Source: RGEC01 sp964626685 (GTDB lineage: Bacteria > Bacteroidota > Bacteroidia > NS11-12g > UBA955). Taken from it: a stretch of DNA of 64,000 nucleotides. A program made the translations under genes and the position numbers. Where the stretch lies: positions 79,840-143,839 of the forward strand of contig CAZVJY010000007.1 of NCBI GenBank assembly GCA_964626685.1, in the 5' to 3' direction. The notes beneath the pieces were generated by a model, which was not told the DNA's origin, did not search any database, and saw only the letters and a list, made by a program, of their open reading frames with translations. Shown here one piece after another: positions 44,870 through 53,478 of the stretch. Numbering within the stretch: position 1 is the stretch's first letter; each line of letters starts with the position of its first letter.

Positions 44870-46273
44870 ATGAATATAACTTTTCACGGAGCTGCAGGCC
44901 GGGTTACCGGCTCAAAACACCTCATCACAACAGACCAGGGAGAGCGAATTTTACTCGATTGCGGCCTTTTTCAGGGAGAAGGCCGGGCCGGTGATTTTCT
45001 GAACAGGCATTTTGGTTTTAATCCAGTCGATATTGACTGTGTGATTCTATCTCATGCACACATAGACCATTCCGGTCTATTACCACGCCTGGTAAAGGAG
45101 GGTTTTAGCGGGCCAGTATACTGCAATGAAGCAACTGCTGACCTATGCAAATTGATGTTGATGGACAGTGCCAAAATTCAGAAATCAGATCTGGAACGTG
45201 TAAATAAACGACGGATAACACGGGGCGAGCCTGCACTCGAGCTGTTGTATGATGAGGATGATGTTCAGAGAACCATTTCATTAATACAAACCGTTAAAAA
45301 TGAACACTGGACCAAAGTAGGCAAAGAAACCCGTGTTTTTCTTACGCCCAATGCACATATACTTGGTTCCGTATCTATAACCCTGGAGCTATTAAAAAAC
45401 GGCGTACCCACCATTATTACGTTTACCGGCGATATCGGAAGACCCGGAGACAGCATACTGGAAGGACCTAAAGCATTTCCCCAATCTGACTACATAATTT
45501 GTGAAAGCACCTACGGAGATCGGCTGCACCCTGCAGCAGAGGATGCGGAAAAAGCACTGCTGCAGCTCGTATCCGAAACATGCTTAGACAAAAATGGCAA
45601 AATCATCATCCCCGCATTTAGCGTGGACCGTACCCAGGAAATCATTTATCTGCTTGACAGACTTGCCTTTCAACGTAAATTGCCCAACATTGATGTGTAT
45701 GTAGACTCTCCATTGAGTGTGCAGGCAACACATATTATGGGAAGACACAGGGGGGAATTCAACAAAGAGATTCTGGAATACATCAGCAAAGACGGCAATC
45801 CGTTTGATTTCCCCACCCTGTACTATATTTCAAAGGTTGAAGATTCAAAGAAGATCAACGAAAATCCGGGGCCCTGTATCATCATATCGGCCAGCGGAAT
45901 GGCCGAAGCCGGCAGAATAAAGCACCATATTGCCAATAACATTCAGGATGCGCGAAACACCATTTTACTGGTAGGCTATGCAACACCCGATAGCCTTGCA
46001 GGCAGATTAAGAGACGGTGTTAACCCGGTACGGATTTTCGGAGAAGATTTTCCTGTTGAAGCACAAATTGCGAGCATGCCATATTTCAGCGCCCATGCCG
46101 ATTATAACGAAATGTTAGCATATTTGTCGTGTCAGCGAAAATCAGGAATTAAAGGCATATTTCTGGTGCACGGTGATATGCCGGCATTGTCTGCCTGGAA
46201 GAGCCGCCTGCTAAATAACGGGTATGAAAATGTAGTCATTGCAGAAGATAAACAAACCATTGAAATAAATTAA
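44870..46273 (+). CDS. Metallo-beta-lactamase/beta-CASP RNA hydrolase (YSH1-like)
   Basis: I chose ATG 44870 ('MNITFHGAAGRVTGSKHLI') because the frame upstream runs through the start of the divergent TPR gene. The 467-residue protein carries the zinc motif HxHxDH as 'HAHIDHSGLLPRL', a GDIG motif, the beta-CASP cassette with 'ISASGMAEAGRIKHH', a Ser-rich 'ESTYGDR', and the late 'YFSAHADYNEM' and 'VHGD'. Family members include bacterial RNases and CPSF73-like proteins. Endonuclease or exonuclease specificity cannot be read from sequence. The queuosine transporter gene shares its last base. Confidence 0.9.
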   Translation: MNITFHGAAGRVTGSKHLITTDQGERILLDCGLFQGEGRAGDFLNRHFGFNPVDIDCVILSHAHIDHSGLLPRLVKEGFSGPVYCNEATADLCKLMLMDSAKIQKSDLERVNKRRITRGEPALELLYDEDDVQRTISLIQTVKNEHWTKVGKETRVFLTPNAHILGSVSITLELLKNGVPTIITFTGDIGRPGDSILEGPKAFPQSDYIICESTYGDRLHPAAEDAEKALLQLVSETCLDKNGKIIIPAFSVDRTQEIIYLLDRLAFQRKLPNIDVYVDSPLSVQATHIMGRHRGEFNKEILEYISKDGNPFDFPTLYYISKVEDSKKINENPGPCIIISASGMAEAGRIKHHIANNIQDARNTILLVGYATPDSLAGRLRDGVNPVRIFGEDFPVEAQIASMPYFSAHADYNEMLAYLSCQRKSGIKGIFLVHGDMPALSAWKSRLLNNGYENVVIAEDKQTIEIN

Positions 46274-47049
46274 TGGAAATAACAGTAAATCAATACCCTA
46301 AATATCAGAAGCTATTCATTTTTCTAGGCTTCCTTTTTTTAACCAACGCCATCGTTGCCGAAATTATTGGTGCCAAGATATTCTCACTTGAAGGTTCACT
46401 GGGCCTCCCTCCTGCCTCCATTTCCCTAGGCGGTGAATTATTTGATTTCAACCTTACTGCTGGTGTAATGCTTTGGCCTGTGGTTTTTATTTTAACTGAC
46501 ATAATCAATGAATATTACGGCAGAAAAGGAGTAAAAACCCTGTCATACCTGGCCGCAGGAATGCTGGTATACAGCTTTTTGATGATTCTGGCTGCCATGA
46601 AACTTCAAGGCGCTGATTTCTGGATCAAGAGCAGACAAAACATGGGAATACCGGAAATGGACACCGCTTTCAATGCCATACTCGGACAGGGATTATTCAT
46701 TATCATTGGTTCTTTGGTAGCCTTTCTAATCGGACAAATGGTTGATGCATTTGTATTTGCGCAAGTAAGAAAAAGAACCGGACAGAATATGATATGGCTA
46801 AGAGCCACCGGAAGTACATTGGTCTCTCAGTTTATAGACAGCTACGTGGTTTTGTTTATTGCATTTTACTGGGGTGCAGATTGGTCGGCTATTACTGTTC
46901 TTAAAATTGGAACCATCAATTATATTTACAAACTAAGTGTGGCCTTACTGCTTACGCCCGTGTTATACGCTGTTCATGCTGGTATAGACCGCTATCTTGG
47001 CTGGGAATTAAGTGAGAAAATGATGAAAACTGCCATGGAAGGCAAATAA
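46273..47049 (+). CDS. Queuosine precursor transporter (YhhQ/VUT family)
   Basis: The 258-residue membrane protein has six to seven hydrophobic segments. 'FLFLTNAIVAEIIGAKIF', 'VFILTDIINEYYGRKG' and 'FAQVRKRTGQNMIWLRATGSTLVSQFIDSYVVLF', shown in two parts here, are hallmarks of the YhhQ family that imports preQ0 or preQ1. It probably supplies precursor for queuosine in tRNA. Its start overlaps the stop of the beta-CASP gene by one base. Confidence 0.9.
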   Translation: MEITVNQYPKYQKLFIFLGFLFLTNAIVAEIIGAKIFSLEGSLGLPPASISLGGELFDFNLTAGVMLWPVVFILTDIINEYYGRKGVKTLSYLAAGMLVYSFLMILAAMKLQGADFWIKSRQNMGIPEMDTAFNAILGQGLFIIIGSLVAFLIGQMVDAFVFAQVRKRTGQNMIWLRATGSTLVSQFIDSYVVLFIAFYWGADWSAITVLKIGTINYIYKLSVALLLTPVLYAVHAGIDRYLGWELSEKMMKTAMEGK

Positions 47050-47081
47050 GCTGACCGGCAGGGGTTAATTTTGCTGCATTG

Positions 47082-47684
47082 ATGGAAGAACAACTGCTGG
47101 GCGCTTTTCTGATTAGTTTACTCCATGGACTGATACCCAGCCACTGGTTACCCATGGTTAGCATTGCCAAGCATCAGGGATGGAACCTGCAGAAAACCCT
47201 TAAATTTTCATTTGTACTGGCAATGTCTCACGCTGTCAGTACCATTTTAATTGGACTGGTCATTGCTACGCAGAGTAATTTGTTTGTAGATGTTCACGCC
47301 ACATGGTTTAAATGGTTGCCCGCATGCCTGCTAATAGGCCTGGGATTGTGGTTTTTATACCGCCATCACAGGCATCACCATTTTCACATTCACGGGGAAA
47401 ACTTGGGAGCAGAATTCAGCATATGGCCCTTACTACTGGCAATGTTCCTTTCTCCATGCCTTGAAATTGAAGGCTTTTATTTCTCGCTCGCTTTCGAAGG
47501 CTGGCATTGGATTGCCGTTTTATCGTTGATTTATTTATTTACCACCCTCGGCAGCATGCTTGCCTGGATATGGATTGCCTACAAAGGACTTGAAAAGATC
47601 AACGCCCACCGCTGGACACACAGTGCGGGAATCCTGACAGGGGTTGTACTAATCGTTTCTGGATTGCTGTTTCTGTTGGATTGA
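47082..47684 (+). CDS. Polytopic membrane protein with His-rich loop, UreH/NicO-like
   Basis: From ATG 47082 (TTG at 47079 possible) the protein has 200 residues and about six hydrophobic segments. The first carries 'SLLHGLIPSHWLPMV', similar in pattern to the H-x4-D/S-H motif of NicO/UreH nickel-cobalt transporters. A cytoplasmic or periplasmic loop is His-rich ('YRHHRHHHFHIHGENLG'). Metal transport or metal sensing is plausible, but the family assignment rests on pattern only. It follows the queuosine transporter by 32 bases on the same strand. Confidence 0.55.
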   Translation: MEEQLLGAFLISLLHGLIPSHWLPMVSIAKHQGWNLQKTLKFSFVLAMSHAVSTILIGLVIATQSNLFVDVHATWFKWLPACLLIGLGLWFLYRHHRHHHFHIHGENLGAEFSIWPLLLAMFLSPCLEIEGFYFSLAFEGWHWIAVLSLIYLFTTLGSMLAWIWIAYKGLEKINAHRWTHSAGILTGVVLIVSGLLFLLD

Positions 47685-47819
47685 CCTTATCAATGTTTAC
47701 AAAAACACACTTCAAGGAAGCGTGTCGTAATTATTTATCCCATCTACTTTGTAGCTATTTGAGATAGGTCATGAATAACGGTACTGAATCCTATTAACGC
47801 ATATTCTACTCCTAAAACA

Positions 47820-47847
47820 ATAAAGGCCGCTATAAAGCGGCCTTTAT
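47820..47847 (-). terminator. Terminator of rpsA
   Basis: TAAAGGCCGC pairs with GCGGCCTTTA around six bases. On the minus strand the arm is followed by TTGTTTTAG, a moderate T tract. It lies about 19 bases after the rpsA stop. The rest of the spacer 47685-47865 shows nothing I recognise. Confidence 0.75.
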
Positions 47848-47865
47848 CAGTAATGTAATCAGTAA

Positions 47866-50007
47866 TTACAGCGCTTTAGCGCCCTCAATCCATTTGTTCC
47901 ACTGATCGGCTGAGGTTTTGCTGTCCTGTTCTACCAGGGCTGCTATTTTCTCATCATTCAGTGCAATAAGGTCAGCCAGAGAGTTAATGCCCATGGCATT
48001 CATCTTCTTAACGGCTGCAGGACCAACACCAGCAATATCTTTCAATTCTTTGCCAGATTCAGCTACGGCAGCAGTTTCTTCCTTTTTGGGCGTTACTACT
48101 GCGTTAGCTTTGGGTGCTACTTTTTCGGTTTTTTCAGCCTGTTCAAATTTAGCTCTAAGTTCACTCAGGGCATCGAGCTCACCCATAGTGGTTGCCTGTG
48201 CATTCTGGTTAATCTTCTTAACAGCTTTGCTGGCATTTTTACGGGCTTTTTCACGAGACTTGTCATCGGCTTCACCTTTTGCTTTATCGGCAGCTTTCCA
48301 TGTGTTGGTATGGCTTACGATAATGCGCTTGCTATCCTTGCTAAATTCAATAACTTCAAACTCCAGGCTTTCATCTTCTTTTACTGAAACGTTTGCTGCT
48401 TTCTTGATGTGACGGGAAGGAGCAAAAGCCTCAACACCGTATTGCATCTGGATAGTAGCACCTTTTTCGTTAACGCTCATTACAGTACCTTCATGCACTG
48501 AGCCTACGGTAAAGATAGTTTCAAATGTATCCCATGGGTTTTCTTCCAGTTGCTTGTGTCCCAGGCTAAGACGACGGTTTTCTTTATCTACTTCAAGAAC
48601 GATAACGTCAAGTTTTTCACCTTTCTTCACAAACTCGCTGGGGTGCTTAATTTTCTTATTCCAGCTAAGATCACTCACGTGAACCAATCCGTCGATGCCT
48701 TCTTCCAGCTCAAGGAATAAACCATATGACGTGAGGTTTTTAACAACACCAACATGCTTGGTACCGAGGGCATATTTCTGTTCAATGGTAACCCAAGGAT
48801 CAGGTGTAAGCTGTTTGATACCCAGGCTCATTTTGTGCTCATTACGATCAAGGTTAAGTACGAGAGCTTCAACTTCTTCACCCACTTTCAGGTATTCTGA
48901 AGGATTGCGAAGGTGGCTGCTCCAGCTCATTTCACTTACGTGAACCAAACCTTCAACACCTGTGCTTATTTCAATAAATGCACCGTAATCGGCAACACTA
49001 ACAACTTTACCTTTCACCTTGCTACCTTCAGTGATATCGGCAGCCAGACTATCCCATGGGTGGGCGGTAAGCTGTTTCAGACCCAGTGATATGCGTTTTT
49101 TGCTATCGTCGTAATCCAGGATGGCAACATTGATCTTGTCGCCAAGTTTCAGCACCTCTTCAGGGTGGTTGATGCGACCCCAGCTAATATCTGTAATGTG
49201 CAGCAGTCCGTCAATTCCGCCCAGGTCAACAAATACACCAAAGGAAGTCATGTTTTTAACTTCACCTTCGATTACCTGACCTTTTTCAAGTTTGCTCAGG
49301 ATTTCTGATTTCTGAGCTTCAATATCGTCCTCAATCAGGGCCTTGTGGCTAACAACAACATTCTTGAAAACATCATTGATTTTAACCACTTTGAAATCCA
49401 TATTTTTTCCTACATACTGATCGTAGTCGCGTACAGGCTTGGTATCGATTTGCGAACCGGGCAAGAAGGTGTCGATGCCAAAAACATCTACAACCAGACC
49501 GCCTTTGGTGCGTGAGCGTACGTAACCGGTAACCACTGCATCAGAATTGTGGGCTTCGATGATTTTATCCCAGGCAGTTTCCTGCATGGCCTTGCGACGG
49601 CTGAGAACCAATTGTCCAAGACGATCTTCGGCAATGTCAACAAAAACTTCAATTTCGTCACCTACTGCAAGATCAGGCATGTCCCTGAATTCCTGACGAG
49701 ATACCATACCATCGCTTTTGAAACCGATGTTAACAACAACATCTTTCTCATTGATGGCAACTACACGGCCTTTAACTACCTGCTTTTCTGCAACAGGATT
49801 AAATGACTGCATGTAGGCGTCTTCCAGTTTCTTCTTTTCGTCTGAATTGTAGGTCTGGAAGCCGGCTTCGTCTGCGTCCCAATCAAAATCGTCGTGATCT
49901 GATGCGGATGCAGTTTTTTTGGATGATTTGGTGGTTTTTTCAGTGGAAGGTGCAGCTGTAACTTTGGCTGCTTCTTCTTCCGGGTTTTGAATTTGGTCGT
50001 TACTCAA
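47866..50007 (-). CDS. rpsA: 30S ribosomal protein S1 with C-terminal helix-hairpin-helix extension
   Basis: The 713-residue protein carries an acidic/Lys-rich N-terminus (1-70) and at least five clear S1 OB-fold repeats. Each of four central ones has the pattern 'G.V..I..YGAFVDL..G..GLLHVSD..W', such as 'TSFGVFVDLGGIDGLLHITDISW'. S1 unwinds and recruits mRNA on the 30S subunit. The last 61 residues (653-713) are a helix-hairpin-helix tail, 'LKDIAGVGPAAVKKMNAMGI' then 'LADLIALNDEKIAALVE', not part of ordinary S1. Translation starts at a TTG with a strong Shine-Dalgarno. Its own promoter is visible at 50034-50064. Confidence 0.92.
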   Translation of the reverse strand: MSNDQIQNPEEEAAKVTAAPSTEKTTKSSKKTASASDHDDFDWDADEAGFQTYNSDEKKKLEDAYMQSFNPVAEKQVVKGRVVAINEKDVVVNIGFKSDGMVSRQEFRDMPDLAVGDEIEVFVDIAEDRLGQLVLSRRKAMQETAWDKIIEAHNSDAVVTGYVRSRTKGGLVVDVFGIDTFLPGSQIDTKPVRDYDQYVGKNMDFKVVKINDVFKNVVVSHKALIEDDIEAQKSEILSKLEKGQVIEGEVKNMTSFGVFVDLGGIDGLLHITDISWGRINHPEEVLKLGDKINVAILDYDDSKKRISLGLKQLTAHPWDSLAADITEGSKVKGKVVSVADYGAFIEISTGVEGLVHVSEMSWSSHLRNPSEYLKVGEEVEALVLNLDRNEHKMSLGIKQLTPDPWVTIEQKYALGTKHVGVVKNLTSYGLFLELEEGIDGLVHVSDLSWNKKIKHPSEFVKKGEKLDVIVLEVDKENRRLSLGHKQLEENPWDTFETIFTVGSVHEGTVMSVNEKGATIQMQYGVEAFAPSRHIKKAANVSVKEDESLEFEVIEFSKDSKRIIVSHTNTWKAADKAKGEADDKSREKARKNASKAVKKINQNAQATTMGELDALSELRAKFEQAEKTEKVAPKANAVVTPKKEETAAVAESGKELKDIAGVGPAAVKKMNAMGINSLADLIALNDEKIAALVEQDSKTSADQWNKWIEGAKAL

Positions 50008-50016
50008 TGAATAGTT

Positions 50017-50023
50017 CCTCCTT
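50017..50023 (-). promoter_or_regulatory. Strong Shine-Dalgarno of rpsA, deciding a TTG start
   Basis: AAGGAGG on the minus strand ends nine bases before TTG 50007-50005. There is no ATG or GTG start in frame between it and the coding sequence 'SNDQIQNPEE'. In this phylum most genes lack such a site, so its presence on rpsA is likely functional. Confidence 0.75.
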
Positions 50024-50033
50024 TAAGGGGCGG

Positions 50034-50064
50034 CAAAAATAAGCACTATCATCGAATAAAAAAA
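50034..50064 (-). promoter_or_regulatory. Promoter of rpsA
   Basis: On the minus strand TTTT (50064-50061), a 19-base spacer and TATTTTTG (50041-50034) fit the Bacteroidetes consensus, with one mismatch in the -33 box. The expected leader is only about 20 bases and consists largely of the Shine-Dalgarno region. Confidence 0.6.
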
Positions 50065-50085
50065 GAAAAATCAGTAATTTGAAAC

Positions 50086-50256
50086 CTATCGGCCTTCCTC
50101 ATCATTTTCAGCGCATTGCTGCTCCCCTTCCCATTCGCATGATTCTCCCTGACAGCAAGGAGCCACATTGATACCACAACGCGGACACTGATAGTGACTG
50201 TGCACAAAAATCATTTCGCCCTGTAGGCCGCAAAAATCGCAATGCGTGGGTTTCAT
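50086..50256 (-). CDS. Small zinc-ribbon protein (56 aa)
   Basis: A 56-codon frame starts 'MKPTHCDFCGLQGEMIFVHS' and continues with a CPRCG and a CC...C pattern, six or seven cysteines in all, then an acidic tail ending EEGR. The CxxC-x16-CxxC spacing suits a zinc ribbon. It lies upstream of rpsA on the same strand, just ahead of its promoter. Function is unknown; nucleic-acid or protein binding is the usual role of such domains. Confidence 0.6.
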   Translation of the reverse strand: MKPTHCDFCGLQGEMIFVHSHYQCPRCGINVAPCCQGESCEWEGEQQCAENDEEGR

Positions 50257-50301
50257 AGGGCAAATTTGCTCAAACTCCCCTCAGTATAATTCACAAAATG
50301 A

Positions 50302-50523
50302 TCACATTCCTGATGCCATTGCCAAAGCAAGCCTGTTGCTCTCAGTATGGAATGAAACCCTTGATACAAATTCTGTTTCATGAGCTGCCTCGTTGGAAAC
50401 CACATAAACCTGGGAGTTGCTATCCGGAGTTGTTGTACGCTTGCATACAGAACAGTAATTGCAACCTTGAAGATGGTAAATCAAACTGCGTTTACCGCAA
50501 TGTCCGCATATGGTTTTTTCCAT
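50302..50523 (-). CDS. Second small Cys-rich protein (73 aa), zinc ribbon-like
   Basis: The 73-residue frame begins 'MEKTICGHCGKRSLIYHLQG' and has a second 'CNYCSVCKRT' motif, giving the two CxxC pairs of a zinc ribbon in the first 30 residues. The remaining 40 residues show no motif. It is on the same strand as, and 45 bases upstream of, the 56-aa zinc ribbon. Coding status is likely but not certain because of its small size. Confidence 0.45.
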   Translation of the reverse strand: MEKTICGHCGKRSLIYHLQGCNYCSVCKRTTTPDSNSQVYVVSNEAAHETEFVSRVSFHTESNRLALAMASGM

Positions 50524-50612
50524 GCTTAGATTTAAATTAAATTTGTTTAACCTGACTTTGTATCAGCTTCAACAAATCAACATAAAAAGCATGTTTTGGT
50601 TTTAAAATACCG

Positions 50613-51395
50613 TTAAATAGGCAATTTCTGAAAATATGCTGGTGCCTTGATAAGCCTGCTTCCATACCAGGTAAACATTTCACCATCCACGATGTAAATT
50701 TTGGCCTTCGGGCAAAGATGAGTCAGCTCTTCCATGTGCATTTCCTTAAACGGATAAGGTTCTGATGACAAAAATATAATATCGGGTTTTAACGATGTAA
50801 TCTCTTCCGCTGTAATTTCCGGATACCTTGAATTCTTATCCGAAACAGCATTCTCCATGCCGCAATACTGCAGCATATCATTGATGAAAGTGTTTCTACC
50901 TGCCACCATGTAAGGCTTTCGCCAAATGAAATACAGCACTTTTGCTGAGGTAAGATTATTTGTTCCATGCTCACGAAAACCACATTCGATTTCCTTAGCC
51001 ATTGCCTCAGCTGCATCCTGCTTACAAACCACAGTTCCGATTTGCCGTATCATATCCAGCGCATCAGCCAGGTTGTAAATATCACTCATCCACACCGGAA
51101 ATTCCTTCTCCAGTTCCAGAATCTGCCCAAGTTCATTTTCTTCCTTGTTGCCTATAATCAAATCGGGTTGCAAGTTCCGTATGGCCTGAATATTCAGTTT
51201 TTTAGTTCCACCTACCTTGGTGGCGAATTTAAAATGCGCTTTTGGATGAATGCAAAATACAGTTTGGCCAACAATGCTCTCGGCCAAACCCAAATCATAC
51301 AATAACTCCGTTTGGCTAGGCACCAGTGATATGATTTTCTTAGGAATATCAGGAACCACCACAGTGCGCCCCAATTGATCCACTAACTTCCGCAT
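50613..51395 (-). CDS. Periplasmic-binding-protein-like (BtuF/helical backbone metal receptor) protein
   Basis: The 260-residue protein has the class III binding-protein fold with 'RIISLVPSQTELLYDLGLAE'-type start, 'QAIRNLQPDLIIGNKEENE' and 'EEITSLKPDIIFLSSEPYPF', typical of BtuF and iron-siderophore receptors. It begins 'MRKLVDQLGRTVVVPDIPKK', without a visible signal peptide, so it may act in the cytoplasm or be mis-started. No ABC transporter partner is adjacent. Ligand identity (cobalamin, haem or siderophore) cannot be told. Confidence 0.8.
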   Translation of the reverse strand: MRKLVDQLGRTVVVPDIPKKIISLVPSQTELLYDLGLAESIVGQTVFCIHPKAHFKFATKVGGTKKLNIQAIRNLQPDLIIGNKEENELGQILELEKEFPVWMSDIYNLADALDMIRQIGTVVCKQDAAEAMAKEIECGFREHGTNNLTSAKVLYFIWRKPYMVAGRNTFINDMLQYCGMENAVSDKNSRYPEITAEEITSLKPDIIFLSSEPYPFKEMHMEELTHLCPKAKIYIVDGEMFTWYGSRLIKAPAYFQKLPI

Positions 51396-51407
51396 TTAAA
51401 CCATCAA

Positions 51408-51983
51408 TTATTCAACAATTTTTAGCACATTTGATTTAAGCTCTGTGCCGTTGGAAAGTCTTAGCCACACATAAAACTTGCCCTTACGTGAAACAGGCAA
51501 TGTATGAATTCCTAACCAGGTTGAGCCGAAGTAAAACCAAGCGTCATTGTTTAAATTTCTTGCAAACTGGCGAAAGGTAGTGTCTACCTGACCGAAATAA
51601 CCCAATTGTCTTTTAGCAGTTACTAGATCGGAAATATCAGACATCGCCGGATGACCTGCATCCCATGCGTCAACTGTAATGACAGCCATGCTGTCAATGG
51701 AATATATCAAATAGGGCTCTACAGGGCTGCAGGCTGTAGCGGTTGATATGAAAGACAATGAAGGCGTATTTGCTGCTACGGTGATTACTTCAAATTGCAA
51801 TCTGAAGAAGGCTGTATCTCCCTGAATAAAAACCGAGTCCTGACCCAGCGTTCCGGCATTGTTATCGGAAGCGGTGATGCTAAATCCCGTTAATTTCCTC
51901 CTGGGATTATAACCTTTGCCACAGGGCTCACAGCTAAAAACAAGCACCAAGGGTAAAATAAGGGTAACAATAACTCTCCGCAT
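51408..51983 (-). CDS. Lipoprotein of unknown function
   Basis: The 191-residue protein has a lipoprotein signal peptide (lipobox 'VFSC') followed by 'EPCGKGYNPRRKLTGF'. The rest is beta-rich with no motif I recognise. Two further cysteines ('CGKG' and 'TACSPVEP') could form a disulfide. It lies 12 bases upstream of the binding-protein gene on the same strand, so the two may be cotranscribed. Confidence 0.65.
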   Translation of the reverse strand: MRRVIVTLILPLVLVFSCEPCGKGYNPRRKLTGFSITASDNNAGTLGQDSVFIQGDTAFFRLQFEVITVAANTPSLSFISTATACSPVEPYLIYSIDSMAVITVDAWDAGHPAMSDISDLVTAKRQLGYFGQVDTTFRQFARNLNNDAWFYFGSTWLGIHTLPVSRKGKFYVWLRLSNGTELKSNVLKIVE

Positions 51984-51992
51984 GATTGTTAA

Positions 51993-53363
51993 TTACTCGC
52001 TCATGGCATCAATCACATCATAGCGTGTAATGATGTGCCAGTTTCCGCCCAAATCCATCATTAATACGGCGTTGTTGTCTTTATTGATTAACGATGAAAC
52101 ATGATCTATGGTGTCGGAAAAGGAAACAATTGGAAAAGGCTTGCGCATCACCTCTTTTACCTGCGACTGCATTAAATCGCGGTTTCTAAGGAGCGCGGCA
52201 TACAAACCTGCATCCTCCAGAGCTCCGGAAAAATGCTTGTTTTCGTCCAGCACCGGGATTTGAGATATGCCGTATTTCTGCATCAGTGCAAATGCAGTTT
52301 CGCAGGTGTCGGTGTCTTTGATGGTGAGCAAGGGCAAATGGCTGTGGCCTTTCACCAAATCCAGTGCGAGTGCTTTGGGCGATGCCGGCAGGAATCCACG
52401 GTCGCGCATCCAGTCGTCGTTGAACATTTTGCCCAGGTAACGCGTGCCATGATCATGAAAAATCACCACTACCACATCCCCTTCCTTGAACCGGTCTGCC
52501 ATTTGCATCAGTCCGGCCATTGCCGAGCCGGCGCTGTTACCGACAAAAATGCCTTCTTCGCGCGGAATACGGCGGGTCATAACGGCTGCATCCTTATCGG
52601 TTACCTTCTCGAAGTAATCAATAATGCTAAAATCTACATTGGCAGGCAGAAAATCTTCTCCTATCCCTTCCGTGATATAAGGATAAATTTCGTTTTTATC
52701 GAAAATTCCGGTTTCCTTGTATTTTTTAAACACAGAGCCATAGGTATCAATTCCAAGGACCTTAATGGCGGGATTTTTCTCTTTCAGAAACCTGCCCGTA
52801 CCACAAATAGTACCGCCTGTCCCTACGCCTACTACCAGATGCGTGATCTTGCCTTCGGTTTGTTCCCAAATTTCAGGACCGGTTTGTTCGTAATGCGCCT
52901 GAGAATTGCTCAGGTTATCATACTGATTGGGCTTCCATGCGTTGGGAATTTCTTTGGCAAGACGGGTGCTTACGCTGTAATAGCTTCGGGGATCTTCGGG
53001 CTCAACATCTGTGGGACAAACAATGACTTCGGCACCAAATGCTTTCAAAGCATCAACCTTTTCCTTGCTCTGCTTGTCGGTGGTGGTGAAAACACACTTA
53101 TATCCCTTGATAACAGCTGCAATGGCAAGGCCCATACCTGTATTTCCGCTGGTACCTTCCACAATGGTTCCCCCCGGTTTCAGCAATCCTGATTTTTCAG
53201 CATCTTCAATCATTTTCAGGGCCATGCGGTCCTTGATTGAATTCCCGGGATTAACAGTTTCAACTTTGGCATATACTTCACACGGCAAATCGCGGGTGAT
53301 GCGGTTGATTTTAACCAAAGGGGTGTTTCCAATGGTTTTTAAAATGTTGGGGTAAACGCGCAT
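51993..53363 (-). CDS. Cystathionine beta-synthase-like PLP enzyme with C-terminal CBS pair
   Basis: The start is ATG 53363 ('MRVYPNILKTIGNTPLVKIN'); an upstream ATG 53393 adds ten non-homologous residues. At 456 residues the protein has a fold-type II PLP domain with the Schiff-base lysine K44 in 'NPGNSIKDRMA', 'GTSGNTGMGLA' for substrate binding and 'GVGTGGTICGTGRFLK' for the phosphate. Residues of about 330-456 form two CBS domains ('TIKDTDTCETAFALMQKYGI', 'PFPIVSFSDTIDHVSSLI'). Full-length CBS enzymes condense serine and homocysteine; cysteine synthase activity is the alternative. No haem domain is present. Confidence 0.87.
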   Translation of the reverse strand: MRVYPNILKTIGNTPLVKINRITRDLPCEVYAKVETVNPGNSIKDRMALKMIEDAEKSGLLKPGGTIVEGTSGNTGMGLAIAAVIKGYKCVFTTTDKQSKEKVDALKAFGAEVIVCPTDVEPEDPRSYYSVSTRLAKEIPNAWKPNQYDNLSNSQAHYEQTGPEIWEQTEGKITHLVVGVGTGGTICGTGRFLKEKNPAIKVLGIDTYGSVFKKYKETGIFDKNEIYPYITEGIGEDFLPANVDFSIIDYFEKVTDKDAAVMTRRIPREEGIFVGNSAGSAMAGLMQMADRFKEGDVVVVIFHDHGTRYLGKMFNDDWMRDRGFLPASPKALALDLVKGHSHLPLLTIKDTDTCETAFALMQKYGISQIPVLDENKHFSGALEDAGLYAALLRNRDLMQSQVKEVMRKPFPIVSFSDTIDHVSSLINKDNNAVLMMDLGGNWHIITRYDVIDAMSE

Positions 53364-53478
53364 TGTACATGCAAAGTAAAGGCAAACTTGCATATCACAT
53401 TGCTGTTGAAATCATGCATCTTTTCCACCGGTTCTGCCCTGTCGCAGTAAAACGTGTCTTTATTGTACCTTCGCAGGG

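Noticed and set aside
52233..53192. A 319-residue open frame on the plus strand
   Set aside because: It is antisense to the CBS-type enzyme, whose motifs are intact, and has no recognisable protein features.
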